Shown: in pieces, positions 1 to 8,619 of the stretch
How positions within the stretch are numbered: the stretch's first letter is position 1
Layout of the letters: each line of letters opens with the position of its first letter
NCBI RefSeq assembly: GCF_001061665.1
Contig: NZ_JVSP01000002.1
Location: 339,177-403,176 of the forward strand
Length of the DNA: 64,000 bases
DNA from: Rothia mucilaginosa
GTDB lineage: Bacteria; Actinomycetota; Actinomycetes; Actinomycetales; Micrococcaceae
Reading direction: 5' to 3'
Made by a program: the position numbers and the translations under genes
Notes under the pieces: model-generated
What the model was told of the DNA's origin: nothing
Seen by the model: only the letters and a program-made list of their open reading frames with translations
Database searches by the model: none

Positions 1-524
1 GCGCTCGTAGCGGCGGACGCGGAACGCCGCGGGATACGCACCCCGGCGTGGGGGTGGGCGGCGCGGTGCGGGGTTTTCTGACGCGCTACCTTGGGGGAGG
101 GGACACCCCCGGAGTCGGAAGGGCTGGAGAGGTAAGGCTGCTGCATTGCGTGCTCCCGGCGAGATCTTGAAGGGAACCAATCCTGCTGAGTTCGCTTCGT
201 GAGGGTATGGACGGCAGACGAGTTCATACGGTAGAAAATGCAATCTCTGCGTATTTCTAGAGTAAATTTGATGTATAAAAAATACGAGGGTTTCGGCAAA
301 TATGATGCAATATGACGCGAAAATTTCGAAATGGCATCCCGTGAAATGCTCAACCTTAATCTGAATGTATAGGCGGGCGATATTAGACAGGCTCACATTC
401 CCGAGAATATTCCTCGCCGGCCCGTCCTCGGTGCCCGAACGTGAGACCATGGAAAGGCGGCTTAGCGCAACGGCGCGGTGCGCATCCAAAATAAGGGCCA
501 ACGCGGTGACCGAAGGAGCGTCTT
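1..524. other. Gene-free leader region
   Basis: No convincing gene is seen. Bases 1-200 are GC-rich; a frame is open from the window edge to about 170 but its translation is Gly/Arg-rich and unlike any protein I recognise. Bases 220-370 are clearly AT-richer and include a TATAAA at 274-279 that could be a -10 element. A ribosome binding site (GAAGGAG, about 512-518) precedes the GTG start of the next gene. Confidence 0.4.
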
Positions 525-1493
525 GTGGGAATCATCCTGCCCCTCATCTACCTGGTTGCAGGGCTGACGCTGGCCCTCACCCTGCCCGAGCACCGGGGCA
601 GACGGCTCAAGGAATGGGCCTCGGCCCTGCTGACCCGCTGGATTATTCCCGCCGTCATCATCTACACGGTTGCCACCAGCCGCCCCGAGCTGTTCTTTGT
701 TGCCGCGTCCACCATGGTTATGATGCTCCTCGGTGTGCTCGGTGCCGGGCGGATTACCCGAGATCCCGTGCAGAAGCTCGCCTTCGTGTACCTAAACGCC
801 GGGCTCTTCGGCATCCCCGTGGTCGCGGGCATCTGGGGCGATGAGGCCGTGCGCGTCTACATCGGCGCGTATATCGGCAACTCCATCATGGGCAATATTC
901 TGGGTACCTCGCTGCTACGGGGCGACTCGAGGGCCGAATCGGGTGAAGGTTCCCCACCCCGTACGGCTACCGCCGCGAGCCGCGGCGCAACCATCCGCAG
1001 GGTACTGCGAGGGCTGCGCACGAGCCCACCCGTTATCGCCGTGGTAATCGGCTTGCTCTGCCTGCCCGCAGGGCACTTCCTGAGTGTTCACGGAGCCGGG
1101 TTCTACCGGGTGCTGACCTGGGTCTTCAGCTTTATCGGGATGATCGTGCTGGGCATGTGGCTCGGGGCCGCCAAGCTGCACCGCGCAGACCTGACCCGGG
1201 CCGCCGGATGGGGGGTGCTCCGCACCGCGCTCGTGAGCGTCTACAGCCTCGGCGTGCTGGCGCTCGCCCGTTGGGCGCACGACGCGGCGGGCGTACACTT
1301 CGACCAGCTACTGGCCTACCCGCAGGTGCTCTTCATCCTGGGAGTCCTGCCGCCTGCCGCCAATATCGTGATCCTTGAGACCCACTACCGGCACGAGGGC
1401 ACCGCAGCCCCCGTCATCGCCGCAGGGGCGGTCGTCAGCGTCGGTCTTATCGCGCTGGCGGTGCCGATTCTTCAGCTTGCGTTCTCCGGTTAG
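525..1493 (+). CDS. AEC-family transporter (auxin efflux carrier-like permease)
   Basis: A 322-residue polytopic membrane protein with about ten hydrophobic segments in two groups of five, separated by a polar loop near residues 133-158. This is the usual layout of the auxin efflux carrier family, whose bacterial members export small carboxylates or similar anions. TM4 carries LNAGLFGIP and TM9 carries GVLPPAANIVIL, both typical of the family core. The GTG start at 525 has a GAAGGAG ribosome binding site about 7 bases upstream. It is monocistronic, with a strong hairpin behind it. The substrate cannot be told from sequence. Confidence 0.75.
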   Translation: MGIILPLIYLVAGLTLALTLPEHRGRRLKEWASALLTRWIIPAVIIYTVATSRPELFFVAASTMVMMLLGVLGAGRITRDPVQKLAFVYLNAGLFGIPVVAGIWGDEAVRVYIGAYIGNSIMGNILGTSLLRGDSRAESGEGSPPRTATAASRGATIRRVLRGLRTSPPVIAVVIGLLCLPAGHFLSVHGAGFYRVLTWVFSFIGMIVLGMWLGAAKLHRADLTRAAGWGVLRTALVSVYSLGVLALARWAHDAAGVHFDQLLAYPQVLFILGVLPPAANIVILETHYRHEGTAAPVIAAGAVVSVGLIALAVPILQLAFSG

Positions 1494-1534
1494 CCGGAGC
1501 CGAAACGAGCACACAACGAGTGGGTACAGCAAAA

Positions 1535-1566
1535 GGAGGGCGGGGATCGTACAATCCCCGCCCTCC
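1535..1566. terminator. Bidirectional terminator hairpin
   Basis: Perfect 13-bp stem GGAGGGCGGGGAT / ATCCCCGCCCTCC with a 6-base loop, preceded by AAAA. On the minus strand it therefore ends in a T run. It lies between the convergent transporter gene and the glucosidase gene and can serve both. Confidence 0.8.
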
Positions 1567-1614
1567 CGCGGTTCTACGCCGACCTAGAGGTCAGCAGCCG
1601 TCGGACAGCTTTCG

Positions 1615-3420
1615 CTATCGAACGATGTGGTAGACCTTTGCCTCGTAGGGGCGCAGGGTCGAACCCGCGTCGTCCTTGTAGTTTGAGCTCACCAGCTCGA
1701 CGCGGGCGCCAGACTCGCGTGCCTCAGCAAGCACGGCGAAGTCGCGCTCCAGCTCCTCGGCGGTGAAGTTCGAAATCACCAGCAGAGACTCGTTCGCGGG
1801 GGAACCATCCGCGCCACCGGTACGGGTGTAGGCGTACACGGCCTCGTCCTCATCGTGCGGAACCTGAACCGAATCCACCGGAGCGAAGGAGGCGTAAACC
1901 ATCAGATCCTTCAGCTCGCCGCGGCGCAGAGCCACCAGCTGCTGGTAGTGGTAGAAGATCGAGTCCTCATCCGCCAGAACTGCCTCAGCGTTAATCGCCG
2001 GGTAGTTCGGGTTCACGTTAATCCAGGTGGTCACACCCTCGGGGCTGAAGCCGGCGTTTGCCGAAGCATCCCACTGAACCGGGGTACGAGCGTTATCGCG
2101 GCCCTTGATGTAGATCGCCTGCATCGCCTCTTCGTGGCTCAGACGCTTGTGGTCAACGTGCATGTCCTCGTAGAAGCGGATCGAGTCACCATCGCGGTAG
2201 TCCTCAATCGAATCGAACTTCACGTTGGTCATGCCGATTTCTTCACCCTGGTAAATGTACGGGGTGCCCTGCATGAAGTGCAGAGTGGTCGCCAGCTGCT
2301 TAGCGGACAGGGTGCGGAACTCATCCGAATCGTTACCGAAACGGGAGACCACACGCGGCTGGTCGTGGTTGTTCCAGTACAGCGAACCCCAGGCGTTACC
2401 CTCCAGGGTGGTCTGCCAGTCGTTCAGGATGCGCTTGAGCTCGGTCAGCTTGTACGGCGCGTAGGACCACTTGCCGCCCAGAGAGCCGTTCGGGTCGTTA
2501 TCCACGCCCATGTGATCGAAGTGGAAGATCATGTTCAGCTCACCGGTGTGGTAGCCAGCCCACAGCTTAGCGTCCTCGGGGCTGGTCGCGCTGGTCTCGC
2601 CCACGGTCATCACGTCGTAGCGGCTGAAGGTCTCGCGGGTCAGTTCCTTCATCCACGGGTGCACCATGGTGCCGTTAGAGATGACGAACGGAATCGAGGA
2701 AGTGTGCTTCTCAAAGTCGGTGGAGGGGTCATCCGGGAAGCCCTCGGGCTTGGAGATGATGTTGATAGCGTCCAGGCGGAAGCCGTCAACGCCCTTGTCC
2801 AGCCACCAGCGGACCATGGAGTACAGGTCCTCGCGAACCTTCTCGTTCTCCCAGTTCAGGTCGGGCTGTTCCTTGAAGAAGATGTGCAGGTAGAACTGGC
2901 CGGTCGCCTCGTCCCACTCCCACGCCGGGCCACCGAACTCGGACGCCCAGTTGTTCGGAGGAATCGGGTTGCCGTCCTCGTCGAAGCCCTTCGGGTCCTT
3001 CCAAATGTAGTAGTCGCGGTAGGGGTTGTCCTTAGACGAGCGGGACTCCTTGAACCAGGGGTGCTCATCGGAGGTGTGGTTCGCGACCAGGTCCATCAGA
3101 ATCTTGATGCCGTGCTTGTGAGCGGTTTCAAGCATCTCGTCAAAGTCTTCCATGGTGCCGAAGTCACTCATGATGGCGAAGTAGTCAGAGATGTCGTAGC
3201 CGTTGTCCACGTTCGGCGAGTCGAACACGGGGGAGAGCCAGATGACGTTGATGCCCAGCTTAGCCAGGTAGGGCAGCTTCTCGGTGATGCCCTTCAGATC
3301 ACCGATGCCGTCGCCGTTTGCGTCGTTGAAGGAACGGGGGTACACCTGGTACACCACGGCTTCCTTCCACCACTGGCGGCCTTCGTAGGAGGGAACCTGG
3401 TATGCCTCGGAATTGCTCAT
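1615..3420 (-). CDS. GH13 alpha-glucosidase, predicted alpha-1,4 type
   Basis: A 601-residue cytoplasmic glycoside hydrolase of family 13 (oligo-1,6-glucosidase / alpha-glucosidase / trehalose-6-P hydrolase group, usual length 550-600). Catalytic residues are visible: nucleophile Asp217 in GFRLDAIN, acid/base Glu275 in TVGETS, and Asp353 in NNHDQPR. The residue after the nucleophile is Ala218; in this family Ala or Thr there goes with alpha-1,4 preference and Val with alpha-1,6. The frame is open further upstream to 3531, but the ATG at 3420 begins right before the conserved domain and has AAAGG in front. It lies downstream of a paralogue (126 bp gap) and probably shares its transcript. Substrates are likely maltose-type sugars or their phosphates delivered by the nearby PTS. 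Confidence 0.87.
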   Translation of the reverse strand: MSNSEAYQVPSYEGRQWWKEAVVYQVYPRSFNDANGDGIGDLKGITEKLPYLAKLGINVIWLSPVFDSPNVDNGYDISDYFAIMSDFGTMEDFDEMLETAHKHGIKILMDLVANHTSDEHPWFKESRSSKDNPYRDYYIWKDPKGFDEDGNPIPPNNWASEFGGPAWEWDEATGQFYLHIFFKEQPDLNWENEKVREDLYSMVRWWLDKGVDGFRLDAINIISKPEGFPDDPSTDFEKHTSSIPFVISNGTMVHPWMKELTRETFSRYDVMTVGETSATSPEDAKLWAGYHTGELNMIFHFDHMGVDNDPNGSLGGKWSYAPYKLTELKRILNDWQTTLEGNAWGSLYWNNHDQPRVVSRFGNDSDEFRTLSAKQLATTLHFMQGTPYIYQGEEIGMTNVKFDSIEDYRDGDSIRFYEDMHVDHKRLSHEEAMQAIYIKGRDNARTPVQWDASANAGFSPEGVTTWINVNPNYPAINAEAVLADEDSIFYHYQQLVALRRGELKDLMVYASFAPVDSVQVPHDEDEAVYAYTRTGGADGSPANESLLVISNFTAEELERDFAVLAEARESGARVELVSSNYKDDAGSTLRPYEAKVYHIVR

Positions 3421-3546
3421 AATTGCCTTTCTGTACCGGCGGGTTACGCCGAAGAGAAAAAAGGAGTCTGTGATTGAAGTATAGGGCGAGGGGGACCGGA
3501 ACGTCCGCGTCTGGTCCCCCTCGCGCACCATTATTTTGGGGCGTGC

Positions 3547-5361
3547 CTACTTGGCGTTACCGAAGAGGTACACCTTCGCCTCGTAGGGGCGCAGCAGGGT
3601 TCCCTCGTCGGTGAACTCGCGGTTCTCATCGCGGTAGTTCGAGCTAATCAGCTGCGGAACGTTCGAGATAGCCTTCAGCTCGGTCGGGGAGAGTGCCTGC
3701 GAGTTGGTCAGCACCACCGAATCCAGGTTGCCACCCGCGTAGTTCAGCTGAACGGTGTCATCGGTGAAGTTCGCGACGACCAGCAGTGCGCGCTCGCCGG
3801 TTGCGGCTGCGTCCTCGTCGGAGTTCACGCGCAGGTAGGCGTAGACCTGGTCGTCCTCTTCATCCAGCAGGCGGTACTCGCCGGTCAGGACAATCGGGTG
3901 CTCGTGACGCAGCTTAATCAGGTCGCGGTAGTGGTAGAACACCGAATCCGGGTCAGCCAGCTCGGACTCCGCGTTGATTTCGGTGTAACGCGGGTTCAGC
4001 TTCAGCCACGGGGTGCCGGAGGTGAAGCCTGCGTTCTCGCCAGCGGTCCACTGCATGGGGGTGCGGGCGTTATCGCGACCGGAGGCGCTGATGTAGCGCA
4101 GCATGTCCTCGGGGGAGACGCGGCCGGACTCCTCAACGTACTTGCGCCAGGAGTCGTGAATCTCCAGGTCGTTGTAGTCCTTGACATCGTCGAAGAAGAC
4201 GTTGGTCATGCCCAGCTCTTCGCCCTGGTAGATGTAGGGGGTACCCTGCATCAGGTGCAGAACGGTGCCGAGCATCTTGGCGCTGACGGTGCGGTACTCG
4301 GGGGAGTCGTTACCGAAGCGGGAGACGGTGCGCGGCTGGTCGTGGTTGTTCCAGTACAGGGAGTTCCAGCCGCGGCCGTGCAGACCCTCCTGCCAGTGGG
4401 TGAGCACCTTCTTCAGGTCCACCAGGTCGAAGCGGCGGTCGGACCACTTGCCGGTCACGCCACCCTCGGAGGCATCCACGTCCATGTGCTCGAACTGGAA
4501 CACCATCTGCAGCTCGTTGCGGTCGAAACCGGTGTAGAGCGCGGCGTCGTCGACGGTCACGCAGGGGGTTTCGCCCACGGTCATGACCGGGTACTTGCTG
4601 AGGACCTCACGGTTCATTTCCTGCAGGAATTCGTGCACGCGCGGGCCGTTGGCTGCGACAGCCAGGGAGTTGTCGAGGCCGCCAGCGAGGACTGCCGGAT
4701 CCTCGGGGAAGGAGAGGTCCTTAGAAATCAGGTTGATGACGTCCATGCGGAAGCCGTCCACGCCCTTGTCCAGCCAGAAACGCATGATGTCGTAGACCTC
4801 TTCGCGGACCTTCGGGTTCTCCCAGTTCAGGTCGGGCTGCTTGACGGAGAAGTAGTGCAGGTAGAACTGGCCGGTCGCCTCGTCCCATTCCCACACGGAG
4901 GGGCTGAAGCAGGAAATCCAGTTGTTCGGCGGAATAGGCTTGCCGTCCTCGTCGAAGCCCTTGGGGTCGCGCCAGATGTAGTAGTCGCGGTAGGGGTTGT
5001 CCTTGGAGGAGCGTGCCTGCTTGAACCACTCGTGCTCGTCGGAGGTGTGGTTGACGACGAGGTCCATCATGAGCTTGATGCCGTGCTTGTGTGCGGTTTC
5101 GAGTAGCTCATCGAAGTCTTCCATGGTGCCGAACTCGGTCATGATGGCGCGGTAGTCGGAGATGTCGTAGCCGTTGTCATCGTTCGGGGAAGCGTAGATG
5201 GGGGAGAGCCACAGTACTTCGATGCCCAGGTCTGCCAGGTACGGAATCTTCTCGGTGATGCCGGGCAGGTCGCCGATGCCGTCGCCGTTGGAATCGTTGA
5301 AGGAGCGGGGGTAAATCTGGTAGACAACGGGTTCCTGCCACCACTGGGTCTGGGTCGTCAT
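3547..5361 (-). CDS. GH13 alpha-glucosidase, predicted alpha-1,6 type (oligo-1,6-glucosidase-like)
   Basis: A 604-residue paralogue of the gene just downstream, full length for the family. Nucleophile Asp207 in GFRMDVIN, acid/base Glu264 in TVGETP and Asp341 in NNHDQPR are all present. Val208 follows the nucleophile, the pattern of isomaltase, dextran glucosidase and trehalose-6-P hydrolase, whereas the neighbour has Ala. The calcium-site-like segment NGDGIGD near residues 25-31 is intact. The start codon ATG at 5361 is preceded by an AAGGAAAGGAAG-type site. The pair looks like a duplication followed by specialisation, letting the cell cut both linkage types in starch-derived oligosaccharides. 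Whether the natural substrates are phosphorylated is not clear from sequence. Confidence 0.87.
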   Translation of the reverse strand: MTTQTQWWQEPVVYQIYPRSFNDSNGDGIGDLPGITEKIPYLADLGIEVLWLSPIYASPNDDNGYDISDYRAIMTEFGTMEDFDELLETAHKHGIKLMMDLVVNHTSDEHEWFKQARSSKDNPYRDYYIWRDPKGFDEDGKPIPPNNWISCFSPSVWEWDEATGQFYLHYFSVKQPDLNWENPKVREEVYDIMRFWLDKGVDGFRMDVINLISKDLSFPEDPAVLAGGLDNSLAVAANGPRVHEFLQEMNREVLSKYPVMTVGETPCVTVDDAALYTGFDRNELQMVFQFEHMDVDASEGGVTGKWSDRRFDLVDLKKVLTHWQEGLHGRGWNSLYWNNHDQPRTVSRFGNDSPEYRTVSAKMLGTVLHLMQGTPYIYQGEELGMTNVFFDDVKDYNDLEIHDSWRKYVEESGRVSPEDMLRYISASGRDNARTPMQWTAGENAGFTSGTPWLKLNPRYTEINAESELADPDSVFYHYRDLIKLRHEHPIVLTGEYRLLDEEDDQVYAYLRVNSDEDAAATGERALLVVANFTDDTVQLNYAGGNLDSVVLTNSQALSPTELKAISNVPQLISSNYRDENREFTDEGTLLRPYEAKVYLFGNAK

Positions 5362-5432
5362 TGTTCTTCCTTTCCTTGGTATGGATGAGTGTTGTGTGGG
5401 GCCGCTCTGTGGGCGGCTAAAGTCTGATGCCC

Positions 5433-6311
5433 TTAGTGCTGGGTGGTGAGGGGCGTCAGGAGGCTCTGAGGGGCCCAGCTTGCGGGGTCAATCTCCAGGA
5501 GCAGGCCGCTGTGATCGGAAATCGCCTCGGGGGAGTTATCCCGGAAGACCACCGCGTGGGAAGCCACGTCGACGAGGCGGTCGGTGAACACGAAATCGAT
5601 GCGCTTGGCATCCGAGGAGCCCTCCCAGCCGGCAATCTCGCGGTGCACAGTGTTCTCACCCTTGGTGTGCTTCGCGATGGTGCGGGTATCGATCAGGCCG
5701 GTAGAGGTCACGAAGGCGTAGCCCTCGTCGGGCAGGTGCGCGGCGGAGTTGAAGTCGCCGCCGAGCAGTACGGGGGCGGTTTCGGCACATTCGGCCAGGG
5801 CCTGTGAGAGGCGGGTGAATTCCTGAGCGAAGAGGGGCTCACCGTCGAAGTCCCACCAAGACATGTGGGTGGGGGCGCACCAGAAAGGACCGGAGGGGGT
5901 CTCGATGAGGGCGGCCTGCGCGGCGCGGCGCTGCACCTGGAAGTAGGTGTAGTCGGGGGACATGTCGATGGGCCTGATGCCGCGGATCGGCATGCGCGAG
6001 AGGACGGCCACGCACTCGTCGTAGCGCTCCCACCCGAGGTGGGTCTCGGTGAGGGTCCACTCGTAGCGGGCGCCGAGCGCCTCCAGCGCGCGCACGAGGA
6101 GCAGGGCGTAGTTGTCTTCACGGACCGGAATACCCGCGCCGCCGCGGAAGTGGAGGGGATGTTCCACCACGGGGGTGGAGGTCAGCTGGTTGACCTCCTG
6201 GAGGGCGATAACGTCCACCTGCTGATCAACGATGAACTGCGCGAGGGTGCGGATCTTGTCAATCTGATGGATTTCGCACCAGCTGTGGGTGTTGAGGGTG
6301 AGGAAACGCAT
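5433..6311 (-). CDS. Endonuclease/exonuclease/phosphatase (EEP) family hydrolase
   Basis: A 292-residue metal-dependent EEP-fold protein without signal peptide. The expected active-site residues are present: Asn7 in LTLNTHS, Glu39 in IALQEV, His149 in APTHMS, Asp186/Asn188 in GGDFNS, and Asp266/His267 in ISDHSG. The family covers nucleases, sphingomyelinases and sugar- or lipid-phosphate phosphatases, so the substrate is open. It sits between the glucosidases (same strand) and the divergent PTS gene. I infer a link with sugar uptake, for instance sugar-phosphate dephosphorylation, from position only. The ATG at 6311 has no clear ribosome binding site; an AT-rich TATATATA stretch lies immediately upstream, so the transcript may have a very short leader. 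Confidence 0.8.
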   Translation of the reverse strand: MRFLTLNTHSWCEIHQIDKIRTLAQFIVDQQVDVIALQEVNQLTSTPVVEHPLHFRGGAGIPVREDNYALLLVRALEALGARYEWTLTETHLGWERYDECVAVLSRMPIRGIRPIDMSPDYTYFQVQRRAAQAALIETPSGPFWCAPTHMSWWDFDGEPLFAQEFTRLSQALAECAETAPVLLGGDFNSAAHLPDEGYAFVTSTGLIDTRTIAKHTKGENTVHREIAGWEGSSDAKRIDFVFTDRLVDVASHAVVFRDNSPEAISDHSGLLLEIDPASWAPQSLLTPLTTQH

Positions 6312-6504
6312 ATATATAAGTTTCGATTGGGTTTCGGGTAGGGGTACGGGGTGGGCGCGTCGGATGGCTCTCCCTGTGGAAGCTCTGAGTGGTGGAGGGC
6401 AGTCTCCGGCCGCGCAAGTATGTTCATGCTATCGAGTCTGGGCCCCGGCAGACAGGGGAAAAGCTTGATTATTCCCCAGTATTTTTACCCGGTGCCGGGA
6501 TATG

Positions 6505-6529
6505 TTTCAGGTTGTGAAAAACTCTTTCA
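6505..6529. promoter_or_regulatory. Operator-like triple half-site in the divergent PTS control region
   Basis: TTTCA (6505-6509), TGAAA (6515-6519) and TTTCA (6525-6529) alternate in orientation at exactly 10-bp spacing, so each neighbouring pair forms an inverted repeat. The array lies in the 425-bp gap between the divergent EEP gene and the PTS gene. RpiR-type regulators bind palindromes of this kind, and an RpiR gene follows the PTS gene. Assignment to that regulator is inference. Confidence 0.5.
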
Positions 6530-6736
6530 GAACTGTCCTTCGGGCGCCTATGGGTCGGAATGAAGTGGCATTATTATTTCTGTCTAAAACACATTCGACA
6601 CTTAGCGCGCGCAGGTCGTGTGGTGTGCATCTCATACACTTTCAAGGGTGTTTATAAAGATGCGTTAGCCCAGGCGGGCAAAGACCGCCCGCCCCTTGCG
6701 CCCGCTCACTCGATACCCGAAAGGGCGTATAGCCTC

Positions 6737-8380
6737 ATGATGGAAAAAGTACAGAGGTTCGGCTCTGCCATGCTGGCACCCGTTCTTCTCTTCGCATTCG
6801 CTGGCCTCGCGGTCGGTATCGCGATCATCGCGCAGAACGACCAGCTGATTGGCCTGGCCGCCGATAAGAACAACCTCTGGTCCCAGTTCTGGGCCGTATG
6901 GGAGTCCGGTGCGTGGACCGTCTTCAACCAGATGGAACTGCTCTTCGTGATCGGTCTGCCCATTGCACTGGCAAAGACCGCTAACGCACGTGCAGTGATG
7001 GAAGCTGCAATGGTCTACCTGACCTTCAACTACTTCGTCGGCACCATGCTCAAGGTATGGGGCAAGGGCGGCACCGGTTTCTTCGACCTGGACTACACCA
7101 CCGACATCTCTGAGAGCGCGGCAGGTACCGGTCTGAAGATGATCGCCGGTATCAAGACCATGGACACCGGTATCTTCGGTGCCATCATCATCTCCGCAAT
7201 CGTGGTGTGGGCACACAACCGCTGGTTCGACAAGAAGCTGCCCGACTTCCTCGGTATCTTCCAGGGTTCCCAGTTCGTCTACGGCGTCTGCTTCTTCCTG
7301 ATGATGCCCATCGCCTTCCTGTTCTCCTGGCTGTGGCCCTACGCTCAGCACGGCATCTCCTCCCTGCAGGGCTTCTTCATCGCATCCGGCGCACTCGGCG
7401 TGTGGGTTTACACCTTCCTCGAGCGCTTCCTGATTCCGACCGGTCTGCACCACTTCATCTACTCCCCGTTCGTCTTCGGTAACGTTGTTACCCCGAACGG
7501 TATCGCTAAGGACTGGCCGACCCACCTGACCGAGTTCGCAAAGAGCGACAAGCCCCTGAAGGAACTGTTCCCCGGCGGCGGCTTCGCACTGCACGGTAAC
7601 TCGAAGGTCTTCGCACCCATCGGTATCGCAGCGGCGTTCTACACCACTGCTCGTCCTGAGAAGCGCAAGGAAGTTCTCGCTCTGATGATTCCCGTCTGCC
7701 TCACCGCGATCCTGATCGGTATCACCGAGCCCCTCGAGTTCACCTTCCTGTTCCTGGCACCCCCGCTGTTCCTGGTTCACGCAATCCTGGCAGCATCCAT
7801 GGCAGCAATCATGTACCAGCTGGGTCTGGTTGGTTACATGGGTGGCGGTCTGCTCGACTTCCTGTTCCAGAACTGGATTCCGCTGTGGGCAAACCACTCC
7901 GGCACCTACCTCATGCAGATTGGTGTGGGCCTGTGCTTCACCGTCCTGTACTTCGTGATCTTCCGCTTCATGATTCTGAAGTTCGACTTCAAGACCCCCG
8001 GTCGTGAAGAGGACGGCGGCGAGACCAAGCTCTACAGCAAGGCAGAGTACAAGGCTGCTAAGGCTGCTGAGAAGGACGGCGGCGCAGCCGCTGCCGGTGA
8101 CGCCGAAGGCGCCGACCTGTACGCACCCCGTGCGGCTGGCTTCCTCGAGCTGCTCGGCGGCGCAGACAACATCACCACCGTGAACAACTGTGCAACCCGC
8201 CTGCGTGTCTCCGTGGCCGATGAGTCCCTGGTCAGCACCTCGGATGCAGAGTTCAAGAGTGCTGGCGCCCTGGGTGTCGTCCGCAAGGGCAAGGCCTTCC
8301 AGGTGATCGTCGGTATGGATGTTCCCCAGGTCCGTGAGCGTTTCGAGACCATGGTGAACAGCTCCAAGACCAACGTCTAG
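6737..8380 (+). CDS. PTS alpha-glucoside-type EIICB permease
   Basis: A 547-residue phosphotransferase permease. The N-terminal EIIC domain (roughly residues 1-410) has about ten membrane segments and carries GITEPLEFTFLF, the glucose/maltose-superfamily signature. A charged Lys/Ala/Glu-rich linker (about 425-455) leads to a C-terminal EIIB domain with the phosphorylated Cys485 in NNCATRLRV. It best fits the alpha-glucoside EIICB family. There is no EIIA domain, so it must use a separate EIIA-Glc. The frame stays open upstream to 6560, but the family begins with MMEKVQRFG; I choose the ATG at 6737 (6740 is equally possible), with GAAAGGG about 12 bases before it. Divergent from the EEP/glucosidase genes and followed by an RpiR regulator. 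Confidence 0.87.
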   Translation: MMEKVQRFGSAMLAPVLLFAFAGLAVGIAIIAQNDQLIGLAADKNNLWSQFWAVWESGAWTVFNQMELLFVIGLPIALAKTANARAVMEAAMVYLTFNYFVGTMLKVWGKGGTGFFDLDYTTDISESAAGTGLKMIAGIKTMDTGIFGAIIISAIVVWAHNRWFDKKLPDFLGIFQGSQFVYGVCFFLMMPIAFLFSWLWPYAQHGISSLQGFFIASGALGVWVYTFLERFLIPTGLHHFIYSPFVFGNVVTPNGIAKDWPTHLTEFAKSDKPLKELFPGGGFALHGNSKVFAPIGIAAAFYTTARPEKRKEVLALMIPVCLTAILIGITEPLEFTFLFLAPPLFLVHAILAASMAAIMYQLGLVGYMGGGLLDFLFQNWIPLWANHSGTYLMQIGVGLCFTVLYFVIFRFMILKFDFKTPGREEDGGETKLYSKAEYKAAKAAEKDGGAAAAGDAEGADLYAPRAAGFLELLGGADNITTVNNCATRLRVSVADESLVSTSDAEFKSAGALGVVRKGKAFQVIVGMDVPQVRERFETMVNSSKTNV

Positions 8381-8432
8381 AGATCTCCCCTCTGCTCACC
8401 GCGTAGTTCGCGCATCGGGCAGTGAATAATCC

Positions 8433-8476
8433 GCTTCGCCGGCGGTACCGGATACATCCGGTGCCGCCGGCGAAGC
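8433..8476 (+). terminator. Terminator-like hairpin after the PTS gene
   Basis: Long stem GCTTCGCCGGCGG / CCGCCGGCGAAGC with an inner ACCGGAT / ATCCGGT stem. There is no clean T run behind it, so it may be a processing or attenuating structure rather than a full terminator. Confidence 0.6.
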
Positions 8477-8619
8477 TGTATCTTGGGTATCCTTGGCCCC
8501 GGTTGTGGGCCTCTCTCGAAAGGTTCTGCGTGAGCGGGAACAATACGGCAGAACCGGGCTGTGGAATCCGAAGCGTGTAATATTTATATATTGCTCACCA
8601 TCGGATTCAGGAGCTCTGA

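Noticed and set aside
365-844. 159-codon frame ahead of and overlapping the AEC transporter gene
   Set aside because: Arg/Pro/His-rich out-of-frame translation of the transporter gene with no domain and no ribosome binding site.
1855-3477. 540-codon plus-strand frame opposite the first glucosidase gene
   Set aside because: It is antisense to a gene with all GH13 catalytic motifs. Long antisense frames are common in high-GC DNA, and the translation (Val/His/Gln-rich) shows no domain.
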